DNA from: JAJDAN01 sp046583095 | GTDB lineage: Bacteria > Myxococcota_A > UBA9160 > UBA4427 | DNA length: 64,000 nucleotides | NCBI GenBank assembly: GCA_046583095.1 | Contig: JAYGDB010000222.1 | Span: 1-64,000 of the forward strand | Reading direction: 5' to 3' | In this document: positions 37,578-46,531 of the stretch, one piece after another | Numbering within the stretch: position 1 is the first letter of the stretch | Layout: every line of letters begins with the position of its first letter | Notes under the pieces: generated by a model | What the model was told of the DNA's origin: nothing | Seen by the model: the letters and a program-made list of their open reading frames with translations, nothing else | Database searches by the model: none | Translations under genes and position numbers: made by a program

Positions 37578-37845
37578 AGCGCTCGCCTTTCTACTGGTCG
37601 TTGCATCACTTGCTGGCGGCTGCGTTACGAGTCAGCGCGCAGATGTGATCGAGGCACGCGCGGCGCATCGCGCCTGCGTCGAGAAGCACCCCGAAGATGC
37701 CGATCGCGCTTGCGCGGAGCTGAAGGCGGAGGTGTGGGCTCGCGAGGAGAGATACATGGAGGACTCCCGCGGCGTCTGGGGGTGCCAAGAGGCGGGCGGC
37801 GGCCCGTGCGTTTCCACCGACCGCTCGCCCCGGATTCCCTACTAG
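37564..37845 (+). CDS. Small lipoprotein, unknown function
   Basis: 93 aa. Signal peptide with a lipobox-like end (SLAGGC, Cys20), then a short polar domain with three to four further cysteines, possibly disulfide-bonded. It starts inside the end of asnS (14-nt overlap). Its TAG stop and the TAG stop of the convergent acetyltransferase gene are read from the same CTAG palindrome at 37842-37845. No family was recognised. Confidence 0.6.
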   Translation: MPSSRALAFLLVVASLAGGCVTSQRADVIEARAAHRACVEKHPEDADRACAELKAEVWAREERYMEDSRGVWGCQEAGGGPCVSTDRSPRIPY

Positions 37846-38267
37846 TACTCGACTCCATCCAGGCGCTTGCCCAGGCTCATCACTTCGTCGACCTGGAAGC
37901 CGAGTCCCTTGTAGAAGTCGATCACGCCCTGGTTGCTACCGCGCACCTGGAGATTGATCTTGGCGCAGCCCAGCGCGCTGAGCTTGTCCTCGGCAAAGCG
38001 CATCAACTCGCTGCCCAGGCCGTGGCGCCGGAGGGACGGCGACACCGCCAGGTAGTTCACCCACCCGCGATGCCCCTCGTAACCCGCCATCACACTGCCG
38101 ACGATGCGAGCGCTCTCCTCTGCGACGAAGAAGAGATCCGGCTGGAAGTCGACCTTTCGCGAGATGTCGAGACTGGGGATGTTCCACGCCACGACGAGAT
38201 CACAGGCCTCCCACAGGGCAATTACCTGGTCCTGGTCGGAAGCGCGAAAAATTCGGATCTCGGTCAT
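37842..38267 (-). CDS. ypeA: GNAT family acetyltransferase YpeA
   Basis: 141 aa, the same length as E. coli YpeA. Acetyl-CoA-dependent N-acetyltransferase of unknown target. The GNAT core is clear: IVGSVMAGYEGHRGWVNYLAV, the acetyl-CoA pyrophosphate loop SPSLRRHGLGSELM, and INLQVRGSNQGVIDFYKGLGF. ATG 38267. It ends in a CTAG shared with the convergent lipoprotein stop. It sits downstream of the TonB operon, co-directional, with a 31-nt gap. Confidence 0.88.
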   Translation of the reverse strand: MTEIRIFRASDQDQVIALWEACDLVVAWNIPSLDISRKVDFQPDLFFVAEESARIVGSVMAGYEGHRGWVNYLAVSPSLRRHGLGSELMRFAEDKLSALGCAKINLQVRGSNQGVIDFYKGLGFQVDEVMSLGKRLDGVEY

Positions 38268-38298
38268 CTGCCCTCGAACGGCGCTGTGGGAATCCCGC

Positions 38299-38985
38299 TC
38301 AGTCCCTGAGCGCGAACTCCACGGGAAGCTCGAACGCGAGGTCGTCGGCCTCGAAGTGGGCGGGGACCGGTCCGAAGGGTGCGGCCCGCTTCGTGATCCG
38401 CAGCGCGTGACGATCGAGGACCCGAGAGCCGGAACTCTCGGCGACCTGGCTGCTCTGGATCCGACCGTCGCGGTCGATGCGAACGCGTACCACGACGGTT
38501 CCCTCGACGCGCTCGTTTTTCGCCCGAGGCGGGTAATCGAGAACGGCGACGACCCGGGCATGCAAGTCGCTGAAGTAGTCGCTTCGGAATTCACCGGCCG
38601 GCTCGGTCTCGCCACCGTTCTGGAGATCCGCACCACGCGAGTCCCCGGCGGCGGCAGGCACCGCACCGGCGGCGACGTCGGGCAGCGGCTGGCTCTCGGT
38701 CTCGATGCGCGGCGCTGCTGCGGGGGTTGGCTCCCGGGTCGAGGACGGACGGGGAGGAGCTACCGGACGGGCTCTCGCCACTACCGCGGGTGGGGGAGCG
38801 GGCTCGGCGGCGGGCGTCCCCAAGGCAATGCGAAGCCGGGAAGCGGTACTCGCCTTGGCCTGTGGTTCCCCGATGCGCGCGAGGTCGGAAGACGTCAACG
38901 CGAGAAGCAGGAAGGCATGCAGTCCGATGGCCACGAGACCGGCGACGAGCCAGTCTGCCAGCCGGATCCGATCTTCAGCGGACAC
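38299..38985 (-). CDS. tonB: TonB family energy transducer
   Basis: 228 aa. One N-terminal membrane segment (about residues 12-31), a Pro/Ala-rich periplasmic linker (residues 58-120), and a C-terminal TonB domain YPPRAKNERVEGTVVVRVRIDRDGRIQSS...SSGSRVLDRHAL. It couples the proton-motive force from ExbB/ExbD to outer-membrane receptors. The start is GTG 38985, overlapping exbD by 11 nt. A TolA-like role is the alternative, since no TolB/Pal is nearby. Confidence 0.87.
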   Translation of the reverse strand: MSAEDRIRLADWLVAGLVAIGLHAFLLLALTSSDLARIGEPQAKASTASRLRIALGTPAAEPAPPPAVVARARPVAPPRPSSTREPTPAAAPRIETESQPLPDVAAGAVPAAAGDSRGADLQNGGETEPAGEFRSDYFSDLHARVVAVLDYPPRAKNERVEGTVVVRVRIDRDGRIQSSQVAESSGSRVLDRHALRITKRAAPFGPVPAHFEADDLAFELPVEFALRD

Positions 38986-39361
38986 GGCGCGTCACCAGTT
39001 CGACGTCGGGAACGCCCGCCTCGTCGAGTTGCTCCAGCAGGGGCAGGAAGATTCGGGCCGGGACGTCTCGGTCCGCGCGAATTTCGAGGCCCCCCGCCGC
39101 GCTCAGCTTGCGAACTTCGGTTTGAGAGAGCATCCGGTCTCCCCACACGATGCCCCCGGTCGAGTCGAGCACCAGGACCGGCAGGTTGCGGTCGGGACGC
39201 GTCGCGTCGGCGCTGGCCGTCGTGGGAAGCTCGATCGAGGTCGCCTCGGGCGGGCGCAACGTGCTCGTCAGCATGAAGAAGATCAGCAGCAGGAAGACGA
39301 CGTTGATCAGCGGGACGACATTCTCGTTGCGCCGGGGTCGGCGCTGGGCTGAGAATTTCAC
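38975..39361 (-). CDS. exbD: ExbD/TolR biopolymer transport protein (second copy)
   Basis: 128 aa. N-terminal membrane segment with the conserved Asn/Asp region NVVPLINVVFLLLIFFMLTSTLR. The usual acidic residue of ExbD/TolR (PLIDVxFLLL) is Asn here (PLINVVFLL), unlike the neighbouring copy. It may be less active in proton conduction or pair with the other. GTG start. It overlaps the first exbD by 4 nt and tonB by 11 nt. Confidence 0.88.
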   Translation of the reverse strand: MKFSAQRRPRRNENVVPLINVVFLLLIFFMLTSTLRPPEATSIELPTTASADATRPDRNLPVLVLDSTGGIVWGDRMLSQTEVRKLSAAGGLEIRADRDVPARIFLPLLEQLDEAGVPDVELVTRRVR

Positions 39362-39753
39362 GGCGCGTCTCGGCGCTCGAGCGCGACGTCCGAGACTCCG
39401 CCCTGCTCGACGGCCTCGAGGGTGTCGACGATGGCCTGTAGCGTTGCGTCCGGGGCCGCAGCCACCACCACGCTGCGGCCGTCACGCTTGGCGTGAGCCG
39501 CCGCGGCGACGAGTTCTCGCGTCGAGACGATCCGCTCGTCGAGTCGCGCTTTGCCGTCGTCCTCGATCACCACGCGCAGGAAGTCGGTCTGGGGTGCGGC
39601 TTGCGCGTTGCCCGCCCGCACGACCAGCGGCAGCGACCCCTCGACGTCGAAGCGACTCGCGAGCATGAAGAAGACGAGCAGCAGGAAGACGACGTCGATC
39701 AACGGCGTCAGGCTGGGCTTGCGCCGTTTGCGTAGAGGGGGTTCAAAGTGCAC
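39358..39753 (-). CDS. exbD: ExbD/TolR biopolymer transport protein (first copy)
   Basis: 131 aa. Cytoplasmic tail, then the membrane segment with intact SLTPLIDVVFLLLVFFMLASRF, where Asp is the proton-path residue. The periplasmic domain is short and contains VARELVAA-type helices. GTG 39753 overlaps exbB by 11 nt. Two ExbD proteins with differing residues in the proton motif suggest a heteromeric motor. Confidence 0.9.
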   Translation of the reverse strand: MHFEPPLRKRRKPSLTPLIDVVFLLLVFFMLASRFDVEGSLPLVVRAGNAQAAPQTDFLRVVIEDDGKARLDERIVSTRELVAAAAHAKRDGRSVVVAAAPDATLQAIVDTLEAVEQGGVSDVALERRDAP

Positions 39754-40444
39754 GCGGGGATCCGGCGGGTCGCAACCGCGCTTGTTCCACCTCGTCGTTC
39801 GGGCTCTGCTCCGGGGTCGGAGCGTTGAGGACGCGGGTCACCGCGTCGCTCATCGTGCGCCGCACGCGATCGACCTGCGACTCGAACCACGCCAGTGCGG
39901 CCATCGCGGGGACGGCCACCGCGATCCCCACCGCGGTGGTGAGCAACGCCTCCCAGATGCCGCCGGAGAGAAGGCTCGGATCGACCCTGGCGCCGGCTTC
40001 TTCGAGACGCATGAACGCGCGAATCATCCCGAGTACGGTTCCCAGCAGCCCGAGCAGCGGAGCGAGGTTGCCGATCACCTCGAGGCCACGGAGGTTCGAC
40101 TCGAGCGATCCGATCTCCGCGTCGCCGGCGCGCTGCACCTCCTCGCGCACCGCCTCCGCCGACAGATCGTTCCGCTGGCGTTCCGTCAGCGCGATCGTGA
40201 GGACGCGCGCGATCGGGCTCGGCATTTCGCTCGTGACGGTGAGCGCGCGCGTCGCGTCTCCACTGCGGACCGATGACAGGACGTCCTCGAGCCAGGCCCG
40301 GCTCCAGATTCGAAGGCGAGTGAACTGGTGGAGCTTCACCAGGATGATCGAGACCCCCGCCAAGGAGAGAAGCAGCAGGACGCCCATCACCCACCCGCCG
40401 CGCGCGACGAGTTCGAAGACCTGGGGGGCGAGGGCCGACTCCAT
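39743..40444 (-). CDS. exbB: MotA/TolQ/ExbB proton channel family protein
   Basis: 233 aa, three predicted membrane segments (about residues 16-36, 128-150, 170-190). Family segments include ARGGWVMGVLLLLSLAGVSIILVKL, IGNLAPLLGLLGTVLGMIRAF and GIWEALLTTAVGIAVAVPAMAALAWFE. It is first in the operon exbB-exbD-exbD-tonB, all on the minus strand with overlaps. It forms the pentameric stator-like channel around ExbD. Confidence 0.9.
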   Translation of the reverse strand: MESALAPQVFELVARGGWVMGVLLLLSLAGVSIILVKLHQFTRLRIWSRAWLEDVLSSVRSGDATRALTVTSEMPSPIARVLTIALTERQRNDLSAEAVREEVQRAGDAEIGSLESNLRGLEVIGNLAPLLGLLGTVLGMIRAFMRLEEAGARVDPSLLSGGIWEALLTTAVGIAVAVPAMAALAWFESQVDRVRRTMSDAVTRVLNAPTPEQSPNDEVEQARLRPAGSPRAL

Positions 40445-40532
40445 GGGGAGTGTTTCCGTTCGAAGGGTACGAAACCCGAGACGGTATCAGGCCGCGCAGA
40501 CGGAGTCGCGGGTCTCGCGGTGGGTTTGCCGA

Positions 40533-42581
40533 TCAGTCCGAGGCCGGCTCGCGCTCGGGACCGTAGAACGGGCTCGACCAGGCAGCGCCGTCGATCTGCC
40601 GCACTCGCAGGTAGACGTACTCGCCCGCCGCGAGGGCCGGGATCTCGCGTTCTCCCTTCCAATCCAGGACGTCGTCCGCGTCGCTCGGCAACGAGGCGGT
40701 CAAACCCGTGCGGATGAAGTCGATCCCTTCGATGGGCGCGGTTCCGGCGATCTCATATCGCAGGAGCTGTGTGCCCGCTTCGGTGGGCGCTGACAGGCGG
40801 ACGTCGAGATAGATCCGGGGACCGTTCGTCGCGTAGGTGGCCCGCGCGCGCAGGGCCGCGAGCACGGCGTCGCGGGTCCGCTCCTCGGTGTAGAGGGCCG
40901 CCAGGCCGCTCGCCCCCGAGGCCGAAACCCATGCGAGCCCCGGGTGTCCGTCGTGGCTGTCACTGCTGCCGATGAAGCCGAAGCGGTAGCCGAGCTTCAG
41001 GGCGTCTCGAACGAAGTTACCGGCGACGGGGCTGTAGATCGGCTGGGGCGAGTCCGGGGCCTCGCTGCTTCCGTGTACGGAGACGATCTCGGTGACGGGT
41101 TCGAGCTCGGGCGGCGGCGCATAGGTCCAGTTCGTCGAGACGGGTCCCCCCGCAGAGTGATGCGCGAAGGTGAGTGCAGGCTGCCCCTCCAGGGCGCGCC
41201 AGAGTTCGTCGGGCGTGTCGAAACGTGGATCGATCGAACTGAGCACCTCGCCCTCGTCGCGGAAGTACAGAACGTGCCGGTGTCCCTGCAGCCAGCTCGT
41301 CCACTCGTAACCAAGCAGGGTGACGAAGCGTCCCGGCTGGTAGTGGCTCTTGGCCGCCGCGCGGATCTGACTCCACATCTCCGGGTTCGCGTCGAGGAAG
41401 AGCAGACCCCAGTGGTCGTGATCCGTCAGGGCCGCGACGTCGAGGGCCGCAACATCCCGGGCGTAGTCGTAGAAGTCCGACGGGGTGCCGGTGCCGTCCG
41501 AGAGATGGGAGTGGCCGTGCAGATCGGCCCACAGCACGTGGCGCACGCCCCGGCGCACCACGAGGGGATTCGATTCGGCGGCGAGGGGGCCTCGTTCGGT
41601 CTCGGCCAGGAAGCGAAGCCGGTGGATTCCCTCGGCTTTCGCCCGGCCGACGATCGATCTGCGCCCGCGATCGGCGGCGCGGAACGCGATCCGCTCGGGC
41701 AGGCCTGTGACTCCCGGCGCCTCGATGGAAATTTCGCCCTCCCAGCTCCTGCCGTTCACGCTGGGATCCGCGTTTCCCTCGGAGTCGAGCAGGGCGAGGG
41801 TGATGCGCACCTCGTCGCCCGGCTCGGCGGTCGACGTTACGGTGGCGATCAGCCACCCGGGCTGGCTCGCCCGCACGAGAACGCTCGGGCTGTCCGGAAG
41901 CAAGCTGCGAACGCCGTCGCCATCCCCGTCGACGGCGATCCAGAGTCGCGACACCGATTCCGCGAAGCGATCGACCCGGGCGCCTGCGGCTCCGGCGCCA
42001 TACACGATGTGAATCTGCTCCCCCGGCTCGAGCCCCCGGCCTCGAATCTCGATCACCATCAGCTGTGGCGCGACGAGGAACGCGTCCAGCAGGACGCCCT
42101 TCGCATCCGTGCTCACCTCGGTATATCCCGACGCGTCTTCCCATTGCGTCTGGGGATCGTCCCACTCCCAGAAGGGAGAGATCTGCAGGAACACGGTGCC
42201 GCCGTCCGCGACGCCAAGGGGGCCGGCCTCGTAGACGAGATGGAAGCGATTGCGCGACTCGGCCTCGACGATGTGCACGCCCTGGTCGCTGCGAGCTGCG
42301 GCCACGAAGTCGCCGCCGGGCGCCATCACGAGCACCTGCTCGAGCCATGCGCGTCCGCCGCCATCCGAGGCATGCCGCGGGGTCGTGAGATCTTCGATCA
42401 GAGGTTCGACGGCGTCGGGATGTGCGTCGGCGGAGAGGGGTCCGAGCGGAGGCGAGGTCGAGGGAGCCGGAGCTTGTGAACCGGGCTCGGGCTCCGCCCC
42501 ACACGCCACGAGCCGCAGCGCGACGACGGCCAGCAGAGCCGCCTGCCGCGGTAACGCGCAACGGGGCGCGCGAGCTCTCAC
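40533..42581 (-). CDS. DUF3604 (PHP-like) lipoprotein
   Basis: About 682 aa. Signal peptide with LRLVAC lipobox, then a large N-terminal beta-rich region (about 60-370). The C-terminal half has the DUF3604 pattern: LWADLHGHSHLSDGTGTPSDFYDYARD, LDVAALTDHDHWG, TLLGYEWT, TFAHHSAGG and GSSDSHDGHPG. His and Asp residues resemble PHP metal sites, so metal-dependent hydrolysis is possible but unproven. GTG 42581 is chosen because AGGAG lies about 10 nt upstream and gives a normal signal length; TTG 42605 is the alternative. Confidence 0.8.
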   Translation of the reverse strand: MRARAPRCALPRQAALLAVVALRLVACGAEPEPGSQAPAPSTSPPLGPLSADAHPDAVEPLIEDLTTPRHASDGGGRAWLEQVLVMAPGGDFVAAARSDQGVHIVEAESRNRFHLVYEAGPLGVADGGTVFLQISPFWEWDDPQTQWEDASGYTEVSTDAKGVLLDAFLVAPQLMVIEIRGRGLEPGEQIHIVYGAGAAGARVDRFAESVSRLWIAVDGDGDGVRSLLPDSPSVLVRASQPGWLIATVTSTAEPGDEVRITLALLDSEGNADPSVNGRSWEGEISIEAPGVTGLPERIAFRAADRGRRSIVGRAKAEGIHRLRFLAETERGPLAAESNPLVVRRGVRHVLWADLHGHSHLSDGTGTPSDFYDYARDVAALDVAALTDHDHWGLLFLDANPEMWSQIRAAAKSHYQPGRFVTLLGYEWTSWLQGHRHVLYFRDEGEVLSSIDPRFDTPDELWRALEGQPALTFAHHSAGGPVSTNWTYAPPPELEPVTEIVSVHGSSEAPDSPQPIYSPVAGNFVRDALKLGYRFGFIGSSDSHDGHPGLAWVSASGASGLAALYTEERTRDAVLAALRARATYATNGPRIYLDVRLSAPTEAGTQLLRYEIAGTAPIEGIDFIRTGLTASLPSDADDVLDWKGEREIPALAAGEYVYLRVRQIDGAAWSSPFYGPEREPASD

Positions 42582-42689
42582 CTGACTGCGACTCCTGGCG
42601 TCCAACAGTCGCTTTTCCCCTTTAGCGACGGGCCGTTCGGAAGCCCTTCATAGCGTATGGGGCTGCTTCTGGCCGGACGACCCGGTCGC

Positions 42690-43472
42690 TCAGGTTTCGA
42701 AGCTGCCGTCCGGGCGCCGTCGCCAGCCCCCCGCGGCGTGGTTGCCCCCGTCCACATGCAAGGTGGTTCCGGTCACGAATCGCGACAGGTCCGATGCCAG
42801 GTAGAGGGCGGCACCCGCGACGTCGTCGGGCTGCCCGGATCGGGCCAGCGGCGTCGCCGGGGGAGTGTCCCCCAGGCCTTCGAGCCCCGGGGTGGCAATC
42901 ACATCGGGTGCGATGCAGTTCACGCGGATCTGCCTGTCTCCCAGTTCGAGGGCGAGGCTCTTCGTGAGACTCGCGACGGCGGCCTTCATCGCCGAGTAGA
43001 CGGCGAAGCCCGGGCCCGCCCGGTGTGCCTCGATGGAGGTGAGGTTGATCACGGAGGCGCCGTCGGCGAGGTGGGGAAGGGCGGCGCGCACGAAGTGGCT
43101 GACGCTCGAGAAGTTCTCCTCGACGAGCGCGCGCTCGCCGCCCGGGGAAAGCTGAGCGAAGTCGGACGCGAAGGTGCCGCCCGCGTTGTTCACCAGCACG
43201 TGGATCGTCCCGGCCTTGCCCGCGACGTCCGCCACGAAGCCGGTCACGGCCTCAGCGTCTCGAACATCGAGCAGGGCCGTCTCGACGCGGCCCCCGTGCG
43301 CTTCGAGCGCTGCGGCAGTCTGCGCGAGCGCGTCTGCCTCGCGGTCGCACACTGCGACATCGGCCCCGAAGCGCGCGAAGGTTTCCGCGATGCAAGCGCC
43401 CAGCCCCATGGCGGCGCCCGTTACGATGGCGCAGCGTCCGCGTAGCGAGAGGCTGTCGGGATCGATCGCCAC
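42690..43472 (-). CDS. SDR family oxidoreductase
   Basis: 260 aa classical SDR. CAIVTGAAMGLGACIAETF is the cofactor site, VNNAGGTFASDF the NNAG motif, INLTSIEAHRAG the Ser, YSAMKAAVASL the Tyr/Lys, and TLHVDGGNHA the C-terminus. GTG 43472 directly abuts the stop of the acyl-CoA carboxylase subunit gene (TGA at 43473-43475), so it is co-translated and may reduce or oxidise a hydroxyacyl or 3-oxoacyl intermediate. Substrate unknown. Confidence 0.92.
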   Translation of the reverse strand: MAIDPDSLSLRGRCAIVTGAAMGLGACIAETFARFGADVAVCDREADALAQTAAALEAHGGRVETALLDVRDAEAVTGFVADVAGKAGTIHVLVNNAGGTFASDFAQLSPGGERALVEENFSSVSHFVRAALPHLADGASVINLTSIEAHRAGPGFAVYSAMKAAVASLTKSLALELGDRQIRVNCIAPDVIATPGLEGLGDTPPATPLARSGQPDDVAGAALYLASDLSRFVTGTTLHVDGGNHAAGGWRRRPDGSFET

Positions 43473-45050
43473 TCAGGCGCTGGGGGGCTGCCTGAGTCGC
43501 TGGGCGAGCAGGGGCCCGGTCCAGGCCAGCCACTCGCACAGGACGGGCCGCGTGCGGCGGGGATCGATCAGATCGTGGACGCCGAAGATCTCGGCGCGCG
43601 GGAAGGGTGAGCGACCCTGGGCGAGTTTCTCCTCCAGCTCTCGTCGCTTGGCCTCCGGATCCTCGGCGGCCGCAATCTCGCGCCGGAACGCTACGGCGAC
43701 GCCACCCTCGAGGGGCAGCGCGCCACTCTCGGCCGAGGGCCAGGCCAGCACGGTTCCGTAGGGACCGAAGTGGGCAGCGGCGGCGACGCCGTAGGCCTTG
43801 CGGACGTGCACCGACACCCAGGGCACCGTCGACTCGACCACGGCGACGATCGCGTCCACGCCGTGGCGGATGGTTGCCGAGGCCTCGGACTCGGCGCCGA
43901 TCATGAACCCGGGCTCGTCGACGAAGCTGACGATGGGCAAGTGGAAGGTCTCGCACAGGTTCACGAAGCGGCGGACCTTCTGGGCTCCGTCGGCGCCCAT
44001 CGAGCCGCCGTAGATGGCCGGGTCGTTCGCGAGGATGCCGACGGGCTGACCGTCGAGCCGGGCCAGCGCGGTGATCTGCGAGCGTCCGTAGCCCGCGGTC
44101 ATCTCGAAGAGCGATCCGCTATCGACGACCGCCTCGAGCAACTTCCGCATTTTGTAGATCTTCCGGCGATCCCTGGGGATGATTTCGAGCAGCGCCTCCT
44201 CGCAGCGGCCGGGATCGTCATCGCTGGCGATCGTCGGCGGGAGCAGCGAGACGTTGGTCGGCAGATAGCTCAAGAAGCGCTTGATCTGGTCGAGGGCGTC
44301 GGCTTCGTCGCGTCCCACGTTGTCGACCACGCCGCTGCGCGAATGGACCCGGGCGCCGCCGAGTTCGTCCTTTGTCAACTCGTCTCCCAGCGCGCGGGCG
44401 ACGAGCGCCGGGCCGCCGATCAGCACCTGCGATGTCTCCTTCGTCATGACGGAGAAGTGCGAGGCCGCGAGTCGCGCCGCGGGAAATCCGGCCACCGCGC
44501 CGAGCGCCGCCGAGCAGACCGGCGCGATTCGCAGCACGCTCGCGATCGAAAGGAAGCGTTGCTCACCGAACATCTTCTCGGGCGCGGTTCGCGGCGGGGG
44601 CGTGCCGCCCTTCTTCTTTTTCCCCGCGTTGCTCGCCGCTCCGGCGACGCTGCCCCCGCCGCCTTCCAGGAAGCGGATGAGCGGCAGGCGGTAGTGGCGT
44701 GCGAGATCTTCCGAGTACACGCTCTTGCGCAGACCGGCGGGGGATGGAGATCCCCCGCGCTGGGTGAAGTCCTCGCCGCCCAACACGACCGGCCGTCCCT
44801 CCACCTTCGCGAACCCGACGACGTAGTTCGCGGGAGAGAAATCGACGAGGTTGCCCTCTTCATCGCGCTCCGGGTGACCCGCGAGGGGTCCGTGCTCGTG
44901 AAAGCTGCCCGGGTCCGCCATGTGGTCGATTCGCTCGCGCACGTTGAGCCGCCCGCGCGCGTGTTGTTTCTCGACGGCTTCGTCGCCACCCATCTTGCGG
45001 GCGAGTTCCCGGCGCTCCTCGATCTCTTCGACTTCTCGCTTCCAGCTCAT
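43473..45050 (-). CDS. Acyl-CoA carboxylase carboxyltransferase (beta) subunit
   Basis: 525 aa, the biotin carboxyl carrier-dependent carboxyltransferase subunit of propionyl-, methylcrotonyl- or acyl-CoA carboxylases. N-terminal ARGRLNVRERIDHMADPGSF, VVLGGEDFTQRGG, central GAVAGFPAARLAASHFSVMT, and C-terminal GGSMGADGAQKVRRFV with FVDEPGFMIGAESEASA. An insertion rich in Lys, Gly and Pro (NAGKKKKGGTPPP) lies in the N-domain. No biotin-carrier subunit is next door, so the alpha subunit must be elsewhere. ATG 45050 has GGGAG upstream. Confidence 0.9.
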   Translation of the reverse strand: MSWKREVEEIEERRELARKMGGDEAVEKQHARGRLNVRERIDHMADPGSFHEHGPLAGHPERDEEGNLVDFSPANYVVGFAKVEGRPVVLGGEDFTQRGGSPSPAGLRKSVYSEDLARHYRLPLIRFLEGGGGSVAGAASNAGKKKKGGTPPPRTAPEKMFGEQRFLSIASVLRIAPVCSAALGAVAGFPAARLAASHFSVMTKETSQVLIGGPALVARALGDELTKDELGGARVHSRSGVVDNVGRDEADALDQIKRFLSYLPTNVSLLPPTIASDDDPGRCEEALLEIIPRDRRKIYKMRKLLEAVVDSGSLFEMTAGYGRSQITALARLDGQPVGILANDPAIYGGSMGADGAQKVRRFVNLCETFHLPIVSFVDEPGFMIGAESEASATIRHGVDAIVAVVESTVPWVSVHVRKAYGVAAAAHFGPYGTVLAWPSAESGALPLEGGVAVAFRREIAAAEDPEAKRRELEEKLAQGRSPFPRAEIFGVHDLIDPRRTRPVLCEWLAWTGPLLAQRLRQPPSA

Positions 45051-45069
45051 GGCCGCTCCCTGGGCTCCA

Positions 45070-45576
45070 TCAGAAGAGCAGGGTTTCGCATTCGAGGGTG
45101 GCGAGGTCGACCACGCCGATCGCATTGCGACCGGGCATGTGGCCCGCACACTCGCCGGGATTGAAGACGAGCGTGCCTCCGCGCTCCTCGAGGTGGTAGC
45201 AATGATCGTGGCCGTGGAGGATCAGGGCGGGGGCGGCTCCCCGGTCCTGGGCCTCCGGCAGGCTGTGCTCGAAGTCCTGTGGATCGTGCACCACCCACAG
45301 GCGGCGATCCTCCCAGTCGAGTTCGAGGGGCGGGTCCGAGAGGTGGATGCCGAAGCGCCGGGCGGCGCTCTCGAGAGAGTCGCGCTCCGGAAGGTCGTTG
45401 TTGCCGTAGACCGCATGCAGGGGAGCATCCAGCCCGGCGAGAACCTCGAGGGTCTTCCCCTGGGTGATATCCCCGGTGTGGATGACCCGATCTACGCGGG
45501 CGTCATTCAGGATCTCGACGATCCGCGAGACATTGGGGAGGTGGTTGTGGGTGTCGCTGACGATGCCGATCCGCAT
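45070..45576 (-). CDS. YfcE/MJ0936-like metallophosphoesterase
   Basis: 168 aa. Metal-binding motifs in order: GIVSDTHNHLPN (DxH), VIHTGDITQG (GD), AVYGNNDLPERD (GNND), LILHGHDHCYHLEE (GHxH). A dinuclear metal phosphodiesterase of the MJ0936/YfcE type. ATG 45576. It is upstream of the carboxylase gene by 19 nt, so it heads the operon phosphoesterase-carboxylase-SDR. The link in function is not obvious. Confidence 0.9.
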   Translation of the reverse strand: MRIGIVSDTHNHLPNVSRIVEILNDARVDRVIHTGDITQGKTLEVLAGLDAPLHAVYGNNDLPERDSLESAARRFGIHLSDPPLELDWEDRRLWVVHDPQDFEHSLPEAQDRGAAPALILHGHDHCYHLEERGGTLVFNPGECAGHMPGRNAIGVVDLATLECETLLF

Positions 45577-45636
45577 GGCCGGACGACGGTAGCCCAGGGC
45601 TATGCTGAGCCGCCTCGAACCCAGGAGGCGACGGCC

Positions 45637-46503
45637 ATGCCCTACGAGACGCTGCTGACGGACCTCGAAGACGGGATCTTCACGCTCACCCTGAATCGCC
45701 CCGACAAGCTCAACGCGTTCACCGCCACCATGATGACCGACTACCTCGAGGTGCTGGACGAGATCGACGAAAACGACGACGTGCGGGTCGTGATCGTGAC
45801 CGGCGCCGGGCGTGGCTTCTGTGCGGGCGCCGATCTTAGTGAGGGAAGCGGCACCTTCGATTCGAGCGGCGGCGAGCAAGACGGTCCCCCGCCGGTCCCC
45901 CGGGACGGCGGCGGACTCGTCACCCTGCGCATCTTCGAGTGCAAGAAGCCGTTGATTGCGGCGATCAATGGCCCCGCGGTCGGTGTTGGCATCACGCAGA
46001 CGCTGCCGATGGATATCCGGCTGGCCAGCGACCAGGCGAAGATCGGCTTCGTGTTCGCGCGCCGGGGTCTCGTGCCGGAGGCTTGCAGCAGCTGGTTCCT
46101 GCCCCGGGTGGTGGGGATCAGCAAGGCGATGGAGTGGGTGGCGACCGGCCGGGTGTTTCCGGCGGCGGAGGCCCATGCGGCCGGCCTCGTTTCGGAGCTA
46201 CTTGCGCCGGAGGACCTGCTGCCCCGGGCACGAGAGTTGGCTGCCGAGATCGCGCAGAACACCAGCGCGGTCTCGGTCGCCCTGTCGCGGCAGATGCTGT
46301 GGAAGATGCTCGGTGCCGACCACCCGATGGAAGCCCATCGCATCGACTCGCGAGGCATCCAGTACATGGGAAGCTCGGCGGACGCCCGGGAAGGAGTCCA
46401 GAGCTTCCTCGACAAGCGGTCGCCGGCCTTCGGGATGAAGGTCTCGCAGGACCTGCCTGACTATTATCCCTGGTGGAAGGACCGGGCCTTCGAGGGCGAC
46501 TAG
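45637..46503 (+). CDS. Enoyl-CoA hydratase/crotonase family protein
   Basis: 288 aa. Crotonase fold: LTLNRPDKLNAF, VVIVTGAGRGFCAGADL (oxyanion hole), KKPLIAAINGPAVGVG (second oxyanion element), and PEACSSWFLPRVVG where the catalytic Glu of classical hydratases is expected. AGGAGG is 6 nt before ATG 45637 (45622-45627). Hydratase, isomerase or other crotonase activity cannot be separated. Divergent from the phosphoesterase-carboxylase operon, suggesting an acyl-CoA locus. Confidence 0.88.
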   Translation: MPYETLLTDLEDGIFTLTLNRPDKLNAFTATMMTDYLEVLDEIDENDDVRVVIVTGAGRGFCAGADLSEGSGTFDSSGGEQDGPPPVPRDGGGLVTLRIFECKKPLIAAINGPAVGVGITQTLPMDIRLASDQAKIGFVFARRGLVPEACSSWFLPRVVGISKAMEWVATGRVFPAAEAHAAGLVSELLAPEDLLPRARELAAEIAQNTSAVSVALSRQMLWKMLGADHPMEAHRIDSRGIQYMGSSADAREGVQSFLDKRSPAFGMKVSQDLPDYYPWWKDRAFEGD

Positions 46504-46531
46504 ACCGCGGCTCCAAAGTCACTGACGGCTA

